64,000 nt of DNA from Desulfitobacterium_A sp034927245 (GCF_034927245.1 NZ_JAYFQK010000039.1:1-64000); one strand, 5' to 3'. Counted from the stretch's first letter, positions 53,142 to 62,673 are shown. Numbers and translations: made by a program. Notes: a model not told the origin generated them from the letters alone.

Positions 53142-55604
53142 TCAAGTTTTTGCCATTACTTTTTTAGTAAATACATTTACTAGCTCAGGATCAAATTGAG
53201 TCCCAGCATTATCTTTTATCTCCGTTATGGCAACTTCATCGGAAAATGCTTTTCGGTAACTTCTCTCACTTGTCATTGCATCATAGGCATCCACAATAGT
53301 TATAATTCTCGATATAAATGGAATCTCTCTCTCTTTTAAGCCCTTGGGATATCCTTTCCCATCCCATCTTTCATGGTGGCACAAAACATAATTGGCTATA
53401 TCAGACAAATCATTGACCGAGCTAAGTATTCTGTACCCTATTTCAGGATGCCGTTTTATTTCTTTCCATTCCTCTTCTTTCAAACTTCCCGGCTTATTGA
53501 GTATGTCTTCAGAAATTGCTATTTTACCTATATCATGAAGAAGTCCAACTGACCTAAGTACTTCAACTTGATGATCGGGCAGTTGCAGTGCTTCTCCCAT
53601 ACTCATACAGAACTTTGAGACTCGATCAGCATGCTGCTCTTCCCTTTGATTTTTTTCATTTAATGTGTTAATTATGGCTTTTACTGTGTTTCCTCTCATG
53701 CCTTGACTTTCAAAGAGCTTTTCCTGATACATATAATCTTCGGCTTTTTTGATGATATCCTCTATGCTTTTACTCTTATCCATTTTCGTCTCATAACCAA
53801 AAGAAATAAAAACTTTAATTGAATCTACATCTTCTTGCGCAGCAAGACTTCGTATACGTTTTACAATTTGCGCTGCTTCACAGGTATTTGTTTTTGGTAA
53901 TAAAATCACAAATTCATCGCCGCCAAGCCGAGCAATAATATCATCGGCACGGCATCCTTTAGTAATGACTTTCGTTACTTTTTTTAACAACTCGTCGCCC
54001 TTTGTGTGTCCAAAAGAATCATTGATAAGTTTTAACCCGTTTACGTCAGCCATAACAATGGTTAAAGGAAGGTTTCTTTCTATATCCAGTCTGTTTAGTT
54101 CCTCTTCGTAAAATCTTCGGTTATATAGTCCCGTAAGTTGGTCATGATAGCTTAGGTATTCAATTCTTTTTCGTTCTTCTTTTCGAGCTGAATAATCTCT
54201 AAAAACTAAAACGATACCACTGATTTTTCCATTTTCGTCTCTTATTGGTGCAGCGCTATCCTCAATGGGTCTTTCGCAGCCATCTTTTGCTACTAAAATC
54301 TTTTGGCTGTCAACCCCTATTATTTCTCCAAGCTCAATGACCCTATGTACAGAATTTTTACATTTTCCCCGGGTAAATTCATTAATAATATTAAAAACAT
54401 CTTCTATCGGTTTATTAACCGCTTCCTCATATGTCCACCCTGTTAACTGTTCGCCAACCTTGTTGATGAACTGAATATTTCCCTTGATATCTGTGGAAAT
54501 TACCCCATCAGCAACAGATAATAAGGTAATTTTGAATCGTTCTTTTTCATTAAATATTTCTGTATTTACCCGTTTAAGCTCATATACTAAACTCATATCC
54601 TGGAAAATAATGATGGCTCCTAAGAATTCATGTAATTTACTATCCATAATTTGTTTACATGAAAGATTTACCGGTAAAATATGACCGTTTTTCCTTAACA
54701 TTTTTAGATTTTTAATGTTAAAATTTCTTTCTTTAACTTTTTCCAGAGATATCCTTTTTCTATCATTTTCATCGATTATAAAATCTAATTTTTCCTCTAA
54801 TAATTCGCGTTCCGTATATCCCAATATATTTAATGTATTTTTAGATATTTCAATAATTTCTCCCTGATCATTAACAATAATGACCATATCCAGCATTTCA
54901 TTCATAACTTCTTCGAAGATAAAATTTTTAGGTAATTTTAGAAATTTGTATTTCGTAACAACAATATAAATACCTGTTATGGTAATGATGGAATATATTT
55001 GACCGATTTTAGGAAGTTCTATATGTGTCACCAACGGAAAAATGGTTTGTGTTAATAAATTAAGCCCAAAGGGAATGATGCTGGTTATTACTAAAATTTC
55101 GGATTGTTTTTTAATCCGCTTATTATTGGACTTCAATCCCCACACAAGGATAAGTAAAATAGAAAAAAGCAAATATGATAAATTATATATGAAATCTCCA
55201 ATGTAGAATATCATTTGTATAATCGGCGGAGTATCAATATCCACCCCAAACAAAAAAACCGCTAGAAAATAAAAGAAAAAGGCGGGAAAGAAAATTGCAA
55301 TTTTTATAATCCGTTTTCGATATATTTTATTATCTGTAATCAGAAGAACCAAATATAAAATCAAAGCACTAAAACTGCACCAGCCAAGAGCAGATACCTT
55401 ATTCCAAAAGGAGAAAAGATACTTATCCTGTGCAATGTATGCAAATGAATAAGCGAATGCCCATATGGCATAACTGGAACAAACTGCAAGAAAAAATTTA
55501 TGAATCAACGATTTTGGATTTTGTTTAAATGTATAGAAGCCAATTGTCAAATAGATAAATACGGAAACTAAAGAAAATGACGAAAGTATATTGTTAATAC
55601 TCAT
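53142..55604 (-). CDS. 7TM sensor - PAS - PAS - GGDEF - HD-GYP protein
   Basis: 820 residues. Seven to eight N-terminal membrane helices (~1-225) form a histidine kinase-type 7TM sensor. Two PAS domains (~230-345 and ~350-475, the second with GWTYEEAVNKPIEDVF) are followed by GGDEF (ARLGGDEFVILLP, intact) and HD-GYP (LLHDIGKIAISEDILNKPG, HHERWDGKGYPKG). It could therefore both synthesise and hydrolyse cyclic di-GMP in response to a membrane or ligand signal. The gene is framed on both sides by a near-identical direct repeat (52915-52967 and 55855-55905). Confidence 0.9.
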   Translation of the reverse strand: MSINNILSSFSLVSVFIYLTIGFYTFKQNPKSLIHKFFLAVCSSYAIWAFAYSFAYIAQDKYLFSFWNKVSALGWCSFSALILYLVLLITDNKIYRKRIIKIAIFFPAFFFYFLAVFLFGVDIDTPPIIQMIFYIGDFIYNLSYLLFSILLILVWGLKSNNKRIKKQSEILVITSIIPFGLNLLTQTIFPLVTHIELPKIGQIYSIITITGIYIVVTKYKFLKLPKNFIFEEVMNEMLDMVIIVNDQGEIIEISKNTLNILGYTERELLEEKLDFIIDENDRKRISLEKVKERNFNIKNLKMLRKNGHILPVNLSCKQIMDSKLHEFLGAIIIFQDMSLVYELKRVNTEIFNEKERFKITLLSVADGVISTDIKGNIQFINKVGEQLTGWTYEEAVNKPIEDVFNIINEFTRGKCKNSVHRVIELGEIIGVDSQKILVAKDGCERPIEDSAAPIRDENGKISGIVLVFRDYSARKEERKRIEYLSYHDQLTGLYNRRFYEEELNRLDIERNLPLTIVMADVNGLKLINDSFGHTKGDELLKKVTKVITKGCRADDIIARLGGDEFVILLPKTNTCEAAQIVKRIRSLAAQEDVDSIKVFISFGYETKMDKSKSIEDIIKKAEDYMYQEKLFESQGMRGNTVKAIINTLNEKNQREEQHADRVSKFCMSMGEALQLPDHQVEVLRSVGLLHDIGKIAISEDILNKPGSLKEEEWKEIKRHPEIGYRILSSVNDLSDIANYVLCHHERWDGKGYPKGLKEREIPFISRIITIVDAYDAMTSERSYRKAFSDEVAITEIKDNAGTQFDPELVNVFTKKVMAKT

Positions 55605-55993
55605 TGAATAGTCCTCAGTCCTCTCTCAGTCCTCGTATAATCAATTCGCCTTTTGGCATAAAATACTTACCCCTTAATTTAACGTTTAGGAAATAAGTCT
55701 TAAAGCAAATAGGTCTTATTTCCTATAATATATTAATATATTCTACTCTTCAATATAATTTCTCTTGGCTGTGTTTTCACCGGAATGGTATAGCTTAATG
55801 GTGATAGTCGATTTTTATTGTAGCAATAAATTTGAATAATAAGGGGTAAAATGGGCCATATGAATAAAAAGGCGGTACTCTTCATTGAGTTCCGCCTTTA
55901 TTATTCCATTGCACTATCTTGGATAAGATAACTGTTTTCCTAATACTTTTGAAGGATGCGGCATTAACTCTCGATTGGATTAAACGCTTGTAA
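55605..55993. other. intergenic region without a gene
   Basis: 389 bp of A+T-rich DNA between two minus-strand genes. It contains the upstream region of the GGDEF/HD-GYP gene and the second direct repeat (55855-55905). No other structure recognised. Confidence 0.6.
55855..55905 (+). repeat. direct repeat copy 2 (terminator-like hairpin)
   Basis: 51 bp nearly identical to the permease tail and terminator at 52915-52967, including the GCCATATGA that encodes the last permease codons and stop. The hairpin is complete here (GGCGGTACTC at 55871-55880 and GAGTTCCGCC at 55887-55896) and could terminate the minus-strand MFS operon's neighbour or act as a relic; no plus-strand gene precedes it. Confidence 0.85.
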
Positions 55994-57274
55994 TTAAGCC
56001 GTTGCCTGTCTATTGGTTTGTTGCTGACTCATTTGTTTCGTTGTAAAGGAGCGACATTTTATATCACTATAAAGCAAGGTAATCATAGAGACAAGCATTA
56101 AGGCAATACAAAGAAGCCATGCCCCTTGATAGGAACCGGTTTTATCATAGATGGCCGCGACGGCGGGGACGGAAACGGCTGCACCGAGATAGACGGATAG
56201 ATTCACGAACCCATAGATCTCACCATAGTGTTTTGACCCAAACATTGAAGCCGTAATAACCGGCGGGCAAACTGTTCCGGTACAAACGCCGAGACCATAC
56301 AAAACGGCCATGACAACCATGAGCTGCTTAGAATCCGGGAACAACATCAATACGAAAGAAAGAGCAAAAACGATACAGATATAAACGGTTCCGATTTTGG
56401 TGCCGAATTTATCGTAAACCCAGCCGAGAGAAATCTTGCCCAAGGTTACGACAATTAAGAATAGGGAAAGAATGCTGGCCGCAAAAACAGCTCCGTGATG
56501 ATCCGCAACGAAAGCCGCAAATTGACTCAGCGATCCAAATCCAACAAAGGAAAGACAGAAGATGCCAAACAAATAGACCCAAAAGAAACTATATTTCTTG
56601 ACTTCACTAAGAGTCATATTATATTGTGCTTTCGGTGTTATATCCTTTTGGGCAGCAGTAGCTGCCTCATCCGCTCCATAGGCTTTAAGCCCCATTGTTT
56701 CCGGAGATTTTTTCATGACGAGAACCATGGGCAAAGCGATAATTAGCATCGCAGCGGCAAATATAAGATAGGAAGTCCTCCAACCATAGTTTTGGATAAC
56801 CTTTGTCATGATTGGACTGATAATCGCGCCACCAATACCGCTGCCCGCAAGGGCAATACTTATGGCTAACCCTCTTTTTTTAACAAACCAGTTTGTAATA
56901 ACAATAGAAATGGGTAAAGCAATAGCCCCAATGGAAAATGCACCCATAAAAATGGCGCTGATATAAAATTCGATAAGGTTCTGCCCGAATGAAAAACTTG
57001 CGTAGGAAACTGCCAGACCCACAATACTGATACCTTGAATTAACTGTGTATTTTTTTGGGCCAGCCATTTACCTAAATATGGGGAAAGGAGAACGGTTAC
57101 TCCATAAACAATGGTGCTGATGATGCCAAATGCGCTTCGGCTAAAACCCATGTCTTGCGTAACAGGCTTTACATATAATCCCCAGTTTGTTGTGATCAGC
57201 GGGTGCAGGATGGACATAATCAAAACCCCGGCAGCTACAATCCACCAGCCGTAAAATATCTTCATCTTGGCCAT
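55994..57274 (-). CDS. MFS transporter, OFA/monocarboxylate-like
   Basis: 426 residues with 12 membrane segments. The opening FYGWWIVAAGVLIM and LYVKPVTQDMGFSRSAFG, and later VSYASFSFGQNLIEF and RRGLAISIALAGSGIGGAI-type patterns, place it among the OFA (oxalate/formate antiporter)-like or monocarboxylate porter groups. It probably moves a small organic acid. It lies 42 bp downstream of the amidohydrolase gene on the same strand, so the two form an operon in which transporter and hydrolase likely share a substrate. Confidence 0.87.
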   Translation of the reverse strand: MAKMKIFYGWWIVAAGVLIMSILHPLITTNWGLYVKPVTQDMGFSRSAFGIISTIVYGVTVLLSPYLGKWLAQKNTQLIQGISIVGLAVSYASFSFGQNLIEFYISAIFMGAFSIGAIALPISIVITNWFVKKRGLAISIALAGSGIGGAIISPIMTKVIQNYGWRTSYLIFAAAMLIIALPMVLVMKKSPETMGLKAYGADEAATAAQKDITPKAQYNMTLSEVKKYSFFWVYLFGIFCLSFVGFGSLSQFAAFVADHHGAVFAASILSLFLIVVTLGKISLGWVYDKFGTKIGTVYICIVFALSFVLMLFPDSKQLMVVMAVLYGLGVCTGTVCPPVITASMFGSKHYGEIYGFVNLSVYLGAAVSVPAVAAIYDKTGSYQGAWLLCIALMLVSMITLLYSDIKCRSFTTKQMSQQQTNRQATA

Positions 57275-57316
57275 ATATTTATTCTCCTCATCTTTTCAAA
57301 ATTATTGACGATGGGT

Positions 57317-58540
57317 TTAACCTTTGTAAATCTTTCCGTCTTTCATTACCCAGGAAACATTCTTAAGCGTCGAAATTTCCTCAAATGGGTTCTTATTCAC
57401 CGCAATAATATCCGCCAATTTTCCGGGAGCAATCGTGCCGATTCGATCATCCCACCCCAGCAATTCTGCTGCGTATTTTGTAGCACTGAGAAGCGTGTCC
57501 GTTTTCGAGATGCCGGCTTGCAACATCAATTCAAACTCGCCTGCTTGTTGACCGTGGGGGGTAAGCGGAGTACCGCAGTCAGTCCCAAAGATAATTCGTA
57601 CGCCTGCATCGTAGGCTTTTTTTATGTTGGCAAGATGCGAACCAGCCAAGGCCGTTGCCTTGCGAACTGCAAAATCAGGCACACCGGCGGCCGGACCTTT
57701 TTCCATGATCACCTTTAAAACGATAAATGTTGGAACAATGGAAATCCCTTTTTCCAGCATTATTTTTATCGTTTCGTTATCAACTAAAGTGCAGTGTTCA
57801 ATAACCGAAACACCTGCTAAAGCAGCTGCCTTAATACCCGCCGTGCCATGGGCATGGGCCGAAGTGATCTTGCCATGCATTTTTGCGACATCAACAGCAG
57901 CCTTAATTTCCTCAACGCTCATATTTCGTTCTCCCGGCTCATTGCCGGGGCTAAGAACACCGCCTGTCACCAAAACCTTAATCTGATCCGCACCATATTT
58001 CAGCATCAGGCGAGCTGCTGCCCTAACCTCATCCGGACTGTTCGCCACATTACCGGACTTGAAAGTACTGTAGCCCAACGTTTCCCCCGGATAACGATAT
58101 TCAAGATGTCCGCCTGTTTGGGTGATATACATACCGCTGGTAAAAACACGCGACCCGGAGAAAAGCCCATCATTGATGGCATCACGGATGATATTACAAC
58201 CGGTTATGGAAGGGTATCCTTCATCCCGAACCGTCGTAAAGCCGGCGAGCAGGTCCATTTCGGCATTTTTAACCGCCTTTAGCGCCACAAGCTCGGATGG
58301 TTCACTCACCTCGGTTAGGCTTGTTTTACCGCAAAATCCAAGATGGACATGAGTATCAATCAAGCCGGGAAGAACAAATTTATCGGAGAGATCAATCAAC
58401 TCATCACCGGCATCGGGTACAAAACCCTCCGCACTTTTGATTTCACTTATTTTATGACCTTCAACAATAATGACTGCATTGTCTTGAATTTTTCCATCCG
58501 TAGCCGAAAAAAGCTTTCCACACTTAATGACCTTAGCCAT
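57317..58540 (-). CDS. metal-dependent amidohydrolase (imidazolonepropionase-like)
   Basis: 407 residues of the amidohydrolase superfamily. Metal ligands: DTHVHLG, the probable carbamylated lysine in QIKVLVTGG, HAHGTAG, IEHCTLV and the aspartate in FGTDCGTPL. The C-terminus IGTIAPGKLADIIAV is the usual small beta-sandwich return. Substrates in this group include cyclic amides and dipeptides (prolidase-like) but cannot be assigned here. First gene of an operon with an OFA-type transporter, suggesting uptake and hydrolysis of one compound. Confidence 0.88.
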   Translation of the reverse strand: MAKVIKCGKLFSATDGKIQDNAVIIVEGHKISEIKSAEGFVPDAGDELIDLSDKFVLPGLIDTHVHLGFCGKTSLTEVSEPSELVALKAVKNAEMDLLAGFTTVRDEGYPSITGCNIIRDAINDGLFSGSRVFTSGMYITQTGGHLEYRYPGETLGYSTFKSGNVANSPDEVRAAARLMLKYGADQIKVLVTGGVLSPGNEPGERNMSVEEIKAAVDVAKMHGKITSAHAHGTAGIKAAALAGVSVIEHCTLVDNETIKIMLEKGISIVPTFIVLKVIMEKGPAAGVPDFAVRKATALAGSHLANIKKAYDAGVRIIFGTDCGTPLTPHGQQAGEFELMLQAGISKTDTLLSATKYAAELLGWDDRIGTIAPGKLADIIAVNKNPFEEISTLKNVSWVMKDGKIYKG

Positions 58541-58818
58541 CCATTTCTCCTTCTTTCATTTATTTGCTGTTAATTTTAAACTGTTGCTCTGACTTAGCGG
58601 CTAAAAATACATCAATGAAATCTTTCCCCCTTCGATATGTGCTGATTGAAGTGTAGGACAGAATACTCACTTTTTACTATAAATTTTCGATTATCCGTTA
58701 AATTCTGAAATTACCCGTCATATTATGCAATAAAGGAAGGCAGACCTTTAAAGGCTTTTTTCAAAATATTTAGTATTTCTATGTTACAATATAAATAAAT
58801 GAATATGGGGGGCTATGA

Positions 58819-60558
58819 ATGCAATACCAATTCAATCCTTACATAGGGCTGTTAATAGGATCAGCATGTATCTCCCTAGTCCTCGGAATTTTTGCGCTGT
58901 TTAAGCGATGCAATGTTAAAGGCGCTAAAAGCTTTATATTAAGCATGTTCATTGTAACGATATGGTCTGGGGGCAATGCCCTTGAGATGGCAAGCCTCGA
59001 TTTTTCAGCCAAACTTTTCTGGGCCAATGTACAATATATTGCTTACTGCTACTCTCCTGTAACCTTGCTCGCCATGAGCATGGAATTCACGGGATATGAT
59101 CAGTGGGTTTATAATAAAAAAATTATATGGCTGGCAGTTTTACCAACAATTACTCTCCTGCTTGTATGGACTGATTCACTGCATGGCTTGATTCGGTATG
59201 ACTTATCTATGGATTACAGCGGTTCATTTCCGGTTATCGACAAAGAATATGGCCCTTTTTTCTATATCCATGCACTATACTCACATATATTGAATTTCAC
59301 TGCCTGGATTTTGCTGATAAGAACAGTGTTCTTTAAGAATAGCATTTTTAAAAAACAAGCTGCAGTTTTACTTATCGGTATAAGTTTCATTATGATACCC
59401 AACATTTTATATATTTCTAACCTAAGTCCGATTCAGAGATTTGATATAACGCCCGTTTTTTTCGGGCCTGCAGGTCTAATTATTGCCTGGGGTATTTTCA
59501 GGTTTAAGCTGTTTGATATCATACCGATAGCCCGCGCTACAGTGATTGAGACTATGGATGCCGGTGTCATGATCTTAGATTTACAAAATCGTGTCTTAGA
59601 CATTAACCCTGCCTTTGAAAAAATAATTGCTATGTCGGTTTCAGCAGCTTCAACTCGCCAGGTACAAGAAATTTGCCGTAAAGTTCCGGAACTTCTTAAG
59701 ATCTGTAGCGATGAAAATATACATCGGAGTCAGTTCTCAAATTGTTCTAATGGACGATCAAGGATCTATGAAGTTTTACTTTCCCCCCTTACGGACAATC
59801 AAGATGTATTAATAGGAAAGCTGGTCGTAACCCAAGATATAACAGAAAAAGCACAAATACAGCAAGAGCATCTCAAGCAGCAAAGAAAACTTGCTGCAAC
59901 GGAGGAGCGGGTCCGGCTTGCTCGAGATATGCATGATAACTTGGGACAGGTACTGGGCTTTATCAATTTTCAAGCTCAAGGCATCCGACAAGAGCTTATC
60001 GATGCAGGCACTGATATTGCTTCTTCTAAACTTGATAAATTGGTGGAAGTCACACAATCTGCACATGACGAGATAAGAAATTATATCCGTAATGCCAAAT
60101 CTTCCGAGCCTAATCTACCTAATTTTATTCAAACGCTGACAGAATGTATTGCAGATTTTAAGTGCAAAACGGGAATAAAGGTAAAATTGGATCTTCCTCT
60201 CAGCTTAGAAGGGGAAAAATTAACTCCTTTAATCCGCATTAACCTATTGAGCATTATTAAGGAAGCATTAAATAACATTGCTAAACATGCAGAAGCCACT
60301 AAGGTAACGATATCATTTTCCAATTCTCAAGAGCTATTATGTGTCAAAATTGAAGATAATGGCAAGGGGTTTGATCTTGAGCAGCAAGCAAAGAAATCAA
60401 GGACGAAGTTCGGTTTAACGATAATGCAAGAGCGTGCACAGGATATAGGTGCGCGGCTAAGAATCCAATCCGTCCAGGGAAAAGGCACTAGCATCTCTTT
60501 TTGTATGCCAGTAGAGAAAGGAGAAAAAGTCGATGTCCATGAAGGTGATGTTGGTTGA
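58819..60558 (+). CDS. 7TM sensor histidine kinase (NarX/DegS output class)
   Basis: 579 residues. Seven N-terminal membrane helices (~1-240) form a 7TM sensor, followed by a PAS domain (~245-340) and a HisKA_3 dimerisation domain with ARDMHDNLGQVLGF (phosphorylated His), then HATPase (NNIAKHAEAT, IEDNGKGFDL, FGLTIMQERA). Partner of the response regulator that overlaps its 3' end by 26 bp. The 7TM input is shared in type with the GGDEF/HD-GYP protein at 53142. GGGGGG precedes the ATG. Ligand and target genes unknown. Confidence 0.92.
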   Translation: MQYQFNPYIGLLIGSACISLVLGIFALFKRCNVKGAKSFILSMFIVTIWSGGNALEMASLDFSAKLFWANVQYIAYCYSPVTLLAMSMEFTGYDQWVYNKKIIWLAVLPTITLLLVWTDSLHGLIRYDLSMDYSGSFPVIDKEYGPFFYIHALYSHILNFTAWILLIRTVFFKNSIFKKQAAVLLIGISFIMIPNILYISNLSPIQRFDITPVFFGPAGLIIAWGIFRFKLFDIIPIARATVIETMDAGVMILDLQNRVLDINPAFEKIIAMSVSAASTRQVQEICRKVPELLKICSDENIHRSQFSNCSNGRSRIYEVLLSPLTDNQDVLIGKLVVTQDITEKAQIQQEHLKQQRKLAATEERVRLARDMHDNLGQVLGFINFQAQGIRQELIDAGTDIASSKLDKLVEVTQSAHDEIRNYIRNAKSSEPNLPNFIQTLTECIADFKCKTGIKVKLDLPLSLEGEKLTPLIRINLLSIIKEALNNIAKHAEATKVTISFSNSQELLCVKIEDNGKGFDLEQQAKKSRTKFGLTIMQERAQDIGARLRIQSVQGKGTSISFCMPVEKGEKVDVHEGDVG

Positions 60559-61219
60559 TGATCATCCTTTATTTGTGGAGGGTCTGCAATATTTGCTTAA
60601 AACCCAAGGCATTAACGTTGTTGGTATTGCTACAGACAGCAAATCAGCCTTAGAAAAAGCTTGCAAATTGAAACCGGATATTATTTTAATGGATGTCAAG
60701 ATGCCTGAGTGCAGCGGGCTTGATTTGTTGAAACAAATTAAGACTGAAATGCCGGATATCAAAATCGTTATGCTGACTACATCTGATGAAGATGACGATC
60801 TTTTTGAAGCGGTCAAATCTGGTGCTTCAGGATACCTTTTAAAAAATGCGAGCGCCAAAGAGCTTGTGAGTATGCTCTCAGCTTTAGAGAAAGGAGAGGT
60901 TCCGCTATCCCCAGGTCTCGTCGGTCGAATTTTTAAGGAATTCAGACGCGACAATGCCTCTAATAATGCTTCTTTCCAAAAACCGTTTCAATATAATAAA
61001 CAAGGGCCTCTCAATGAGCGGCAGTTAAAGGTTCTTGAGTTGGTAGCGAATGGTATGACCTATAAAGAAGTAGGCACTGTTTTGGGAATAACGGAACGAA
61101 CCGTAAAATATCATATGGCAAGAATTATTGAGCTGCTTCATCTCGAAAAAAAATCCCAGGTTATTGCTTATGCATCCAAATTAGGGCTAGTGGATAATCG
61201 TAAACCAGAAAATGATTAA
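60533..61219 (+). CDS. NarL/LuxR-type response regulator
   Basis: 228 residues: receiver domain (VMLVDDHPLF, phosphoacceptor D54 in ILMDVKMPE) and C-terminal LuxR helix-turn-helix (LNERQLKVLELVANGMTYKEVG, then ERTVKYHMARII). The ATG at 60533 follows AAAGGAG; a second ATG two codons on is also possible. It overlaps the histidine kinase gene and is therefore translationally linked to it. Terminator follows. Confidence 0.93.
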   Translation: MSMKVMLVDDHPLFVEGLQYLLKTQGINVVGIATDSKSALEKACKLKPDIILMDVKMPECSGLDLLKQIKTEMPDIKIVMLTTSDEDDDLFEAVKSGASGYLLKNASAKELVSMLSALEKGEVPLSPGLVGRIFKEFRRDNASNNASFQKPFQYNKQGPLNERQLKVLELVANGMTYKEVGTVLGITERTVKYHMARIIELLHLEKKSQVIAYASKLGLVDNRKPEND

Positions 61220-61239
61220 ATAAATTATATTGACTTCAA

Positions 61240-61277
61240 AAAAGTACAGTCTCTTTTATCAGAGACTGTACTTTTTT
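61240..61277 (+). terminator. rho-independent terminator of the two-component operon
   Basis: Perfect 15-bp arms AAAAGTACAGTCTCT / AGAGACTGTACTTTT with a 6-base loop and T-run. Confidence 0.9.
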
Positions 61278-61405
61278 GTTCAATGGACTGAACCTTAGTC
61301 CATTGTATTGAAAAAGCTATAATCGCTACAATTAAAGTGTAGATTTTTTAAACTTTCACTTAAATCCGTAGGAAAAAGTATTTAGACCGAGGAGGATTAA
61401 CAGAA

Positions 61406-61975
61406 ATGGTTGTTTTAGCTCAAACCGAAAAAAATTCCCGGACTGTCTTATTCAATAATGATATTAAGATATTTACTGAGCTATACAACTGTTACTTCCC
61501 TCGTGTCTATAACTATGTGCACTATAGAGTAAGCAATTTTCAAGATGCCGATGATTTAACAAGTCAGATCTTCGAAAAGTTATTTTCTAAATTTGAATAC
61601 TATCAATCAGAAAAGGCCCCTTTTGCTGCTTGGCTCTTTAGCCTTGCCCGTAATACCATAACCGATTATTATCGACTTCAGACGCGAACCTGCTGCATAT
61701 CTCTTGAGTTAACTCAAGAGCTTCAAAATACAGGGCCTGGTCCTGATGATATTGTTATTTTAACAGAAATGCAAAAACACCTGCATAGGGCCTTATCCTC
61801 TTTAACTCAACGAGAACGTGATTTAATTGCTTTAAAATTCTGGAGTGGTTTATCTAACCGGGATATTGCCAAATTAACAGGCATTAGTGAAAGCAACACA
61901 GGTGTTATCATATTTCGGGCCATGAAAAAGTTACGAAAAATTCTCGAAAGTCAGGGCCTGAGCAGCTATGACTAA
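61406..61975 (+). CDS. ECF-like sigma-70 family RNA polymerase sigma factor
   Basis: 189 residues with region 2 (LYNCYFPRVYNYVHYRV, then DADDLTSQIFEKLF and WLFSLARNTITDYYR) and region 4 (LTQRERDLIALKFWSGLSNRDIAKLTGISESN). No region 3, so it is of the extracytoplasmic-function size class. GAGGAGG precedes the ATG. The next gene overlaps it by 8 bp and encodes a zinc-ribbon protein in the usual position of an anti-sigma factor, although it has no membrane segment. The following gene is a RiPP precursor, a possible target. Confidence 0.9.
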   Translation: MVVLAQTEKNSRTVLFNNDIKIFTELYNCYFPRVYNYVHYRVSNFQDADDLTSQIFEKLFSKFEYYQSEKAPFAAWLFSLARNTITDYYRLQTRTCCISLELTQELQNTGPGPDDIVILTEMQKHLHRALSSLTQRERDLIALKFWSGLSNRDIAKLTGISESNTGVIIFRAMKKLRKILESQGLSSYD

Positions 61976-62324
61976 TAAAAGGAAGGCGGATATCTATCTA
62001 ACCTACCTAGATCAGATTTTAGTGGGTGAAAAAGACATCGGACCAGTTGAAGATGAAGAGATTGCAAAGCTCTTATTACTGGCCCAATCCATGATTGATG
62101 CCGACTTTAGTGTCAACAGCCAAATGAAAGAAAAGCTAAAGAAACAGCTTCTGACAAAGATTGCCCAGTTCGAAGATAACTTTGATGGCGAACTAAAGGA
62201 TGAAGATTTAGATTTAGTCGCTGCAGGCAGCCCAGGACTTGCTGAAGAATTAACTGGAACCTGCCCATACTGCGGGGCAAGATTAGATAAGCGCAACGCA
62301 AAATGCCCTGTATGCAATCATTAA
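61968..62324 (+). CDS. soluble zinc-ribbon protein with RiPP-leader-like motif, possible anti-sigma partner
   Basis: 118 residues in three parts. Residues 1-65 are helical and resemble the N-terminal region of soluble anti-sigma-like proteins that follow ECF genes (TYLDQILVGEKD, EEIAKLLLLAQSMIDADF). Residues 75-87 read ELKDEDLDLVAAG, which closely matches the double-glycine end of Nif11/TOMM-type leader peptides. Residues 99-118 form a zinc ribbon (CPYCGARLDKRNAKCPVC). The gene overlaps the sigma gene by 8 bp. The combination is unusual; a role in controlling the sigma factor is inferred from position and the N-terminal resemblance. Confidence 0.75.
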   Translation: MTNKRKADIYLTYLDQILVGEKDIGPVEDEEIAKLLLLAQSMIDADFSVNSQMKEKLKKQLLTKIAQFEDNFDGELKDEDLDLVAAGSPGLAEELTGTCPYCGARLDKRNAKCPVCNH

Positions 62325-62357
62325 AAAATACGTGTAATACCTTCCGGAAAAATACGT
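62324..62357 (+). repeat. two direct repeats upstream of the RiPP precursor
   Basis: AAAAATACGT occurs at 62324-62333 and 62348-62357, 24 bp apart. The second lies within the palindrome AATACGTATT. They are in the right place to be a regulator or sigma-factor site for the precursor gene; function is inference. Confidence 0.4.
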
Positions 62358-62414
62358 ATTAACTTTCGAAAAGGGTACGATAAAGTACACTTAATAAAAA
62401 AGGGGGATATAAAA

Positions 62415-62654
62415 ATGAGTGTTGCTTCTGCGAAGTCTTATGTCGAAAAAATCAAAACCGATGAGGAATTTGCTAAAAAGGTTAAAGCCTGCAAAGATGC
62501 AGACGAGCGTATGGCATTTGTAAAGAAAGCCGGTTTTGACTTCACGGTCGAAGAAATTAATAGCCTAAAAGACCAACTCAGTGACAATGAATTAGATGCA
62601 GTTGCGGGCGGCGGAGATATCGTTTGTGACATAATTTGGAGAAAACTAGGATAA
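62415..62654 (+). CDS. Nif11-type leader RiPP precursor peptide
   Basis: 79 residues. Residues 1-50 match the Nif11-like leader (SVASAKSYVEKIKTDEEFAKK, FVKKAGFDFTVEEIN). The leader ends in QLSDNELDAVAGG, the double-glycine cleavage pattern (G65-G66). The remaining 13 residues, GDIVCDIIWRKLG, would be the core and contain one cysteine (C71). AAGGGGG lies upstream of the ATG. A perfect terminator follows, and a radical SAM/SPASM gene converges from the other side, so a thioether or other radical-made crosslink is the likely modification; no lanthipeptide or cyclodehydratase gene is visible. Confidence 0.85.
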   Translation: MSVASAKSYVEKIKTDEEFAKKVKACKDADERMAFVKKAGFDFTVEEINSLKDQLSDNELDAVAGGGDIVCDIIWRKLG

Positions 62655-62673
62655 TAATTTAACAAACCGCTTA

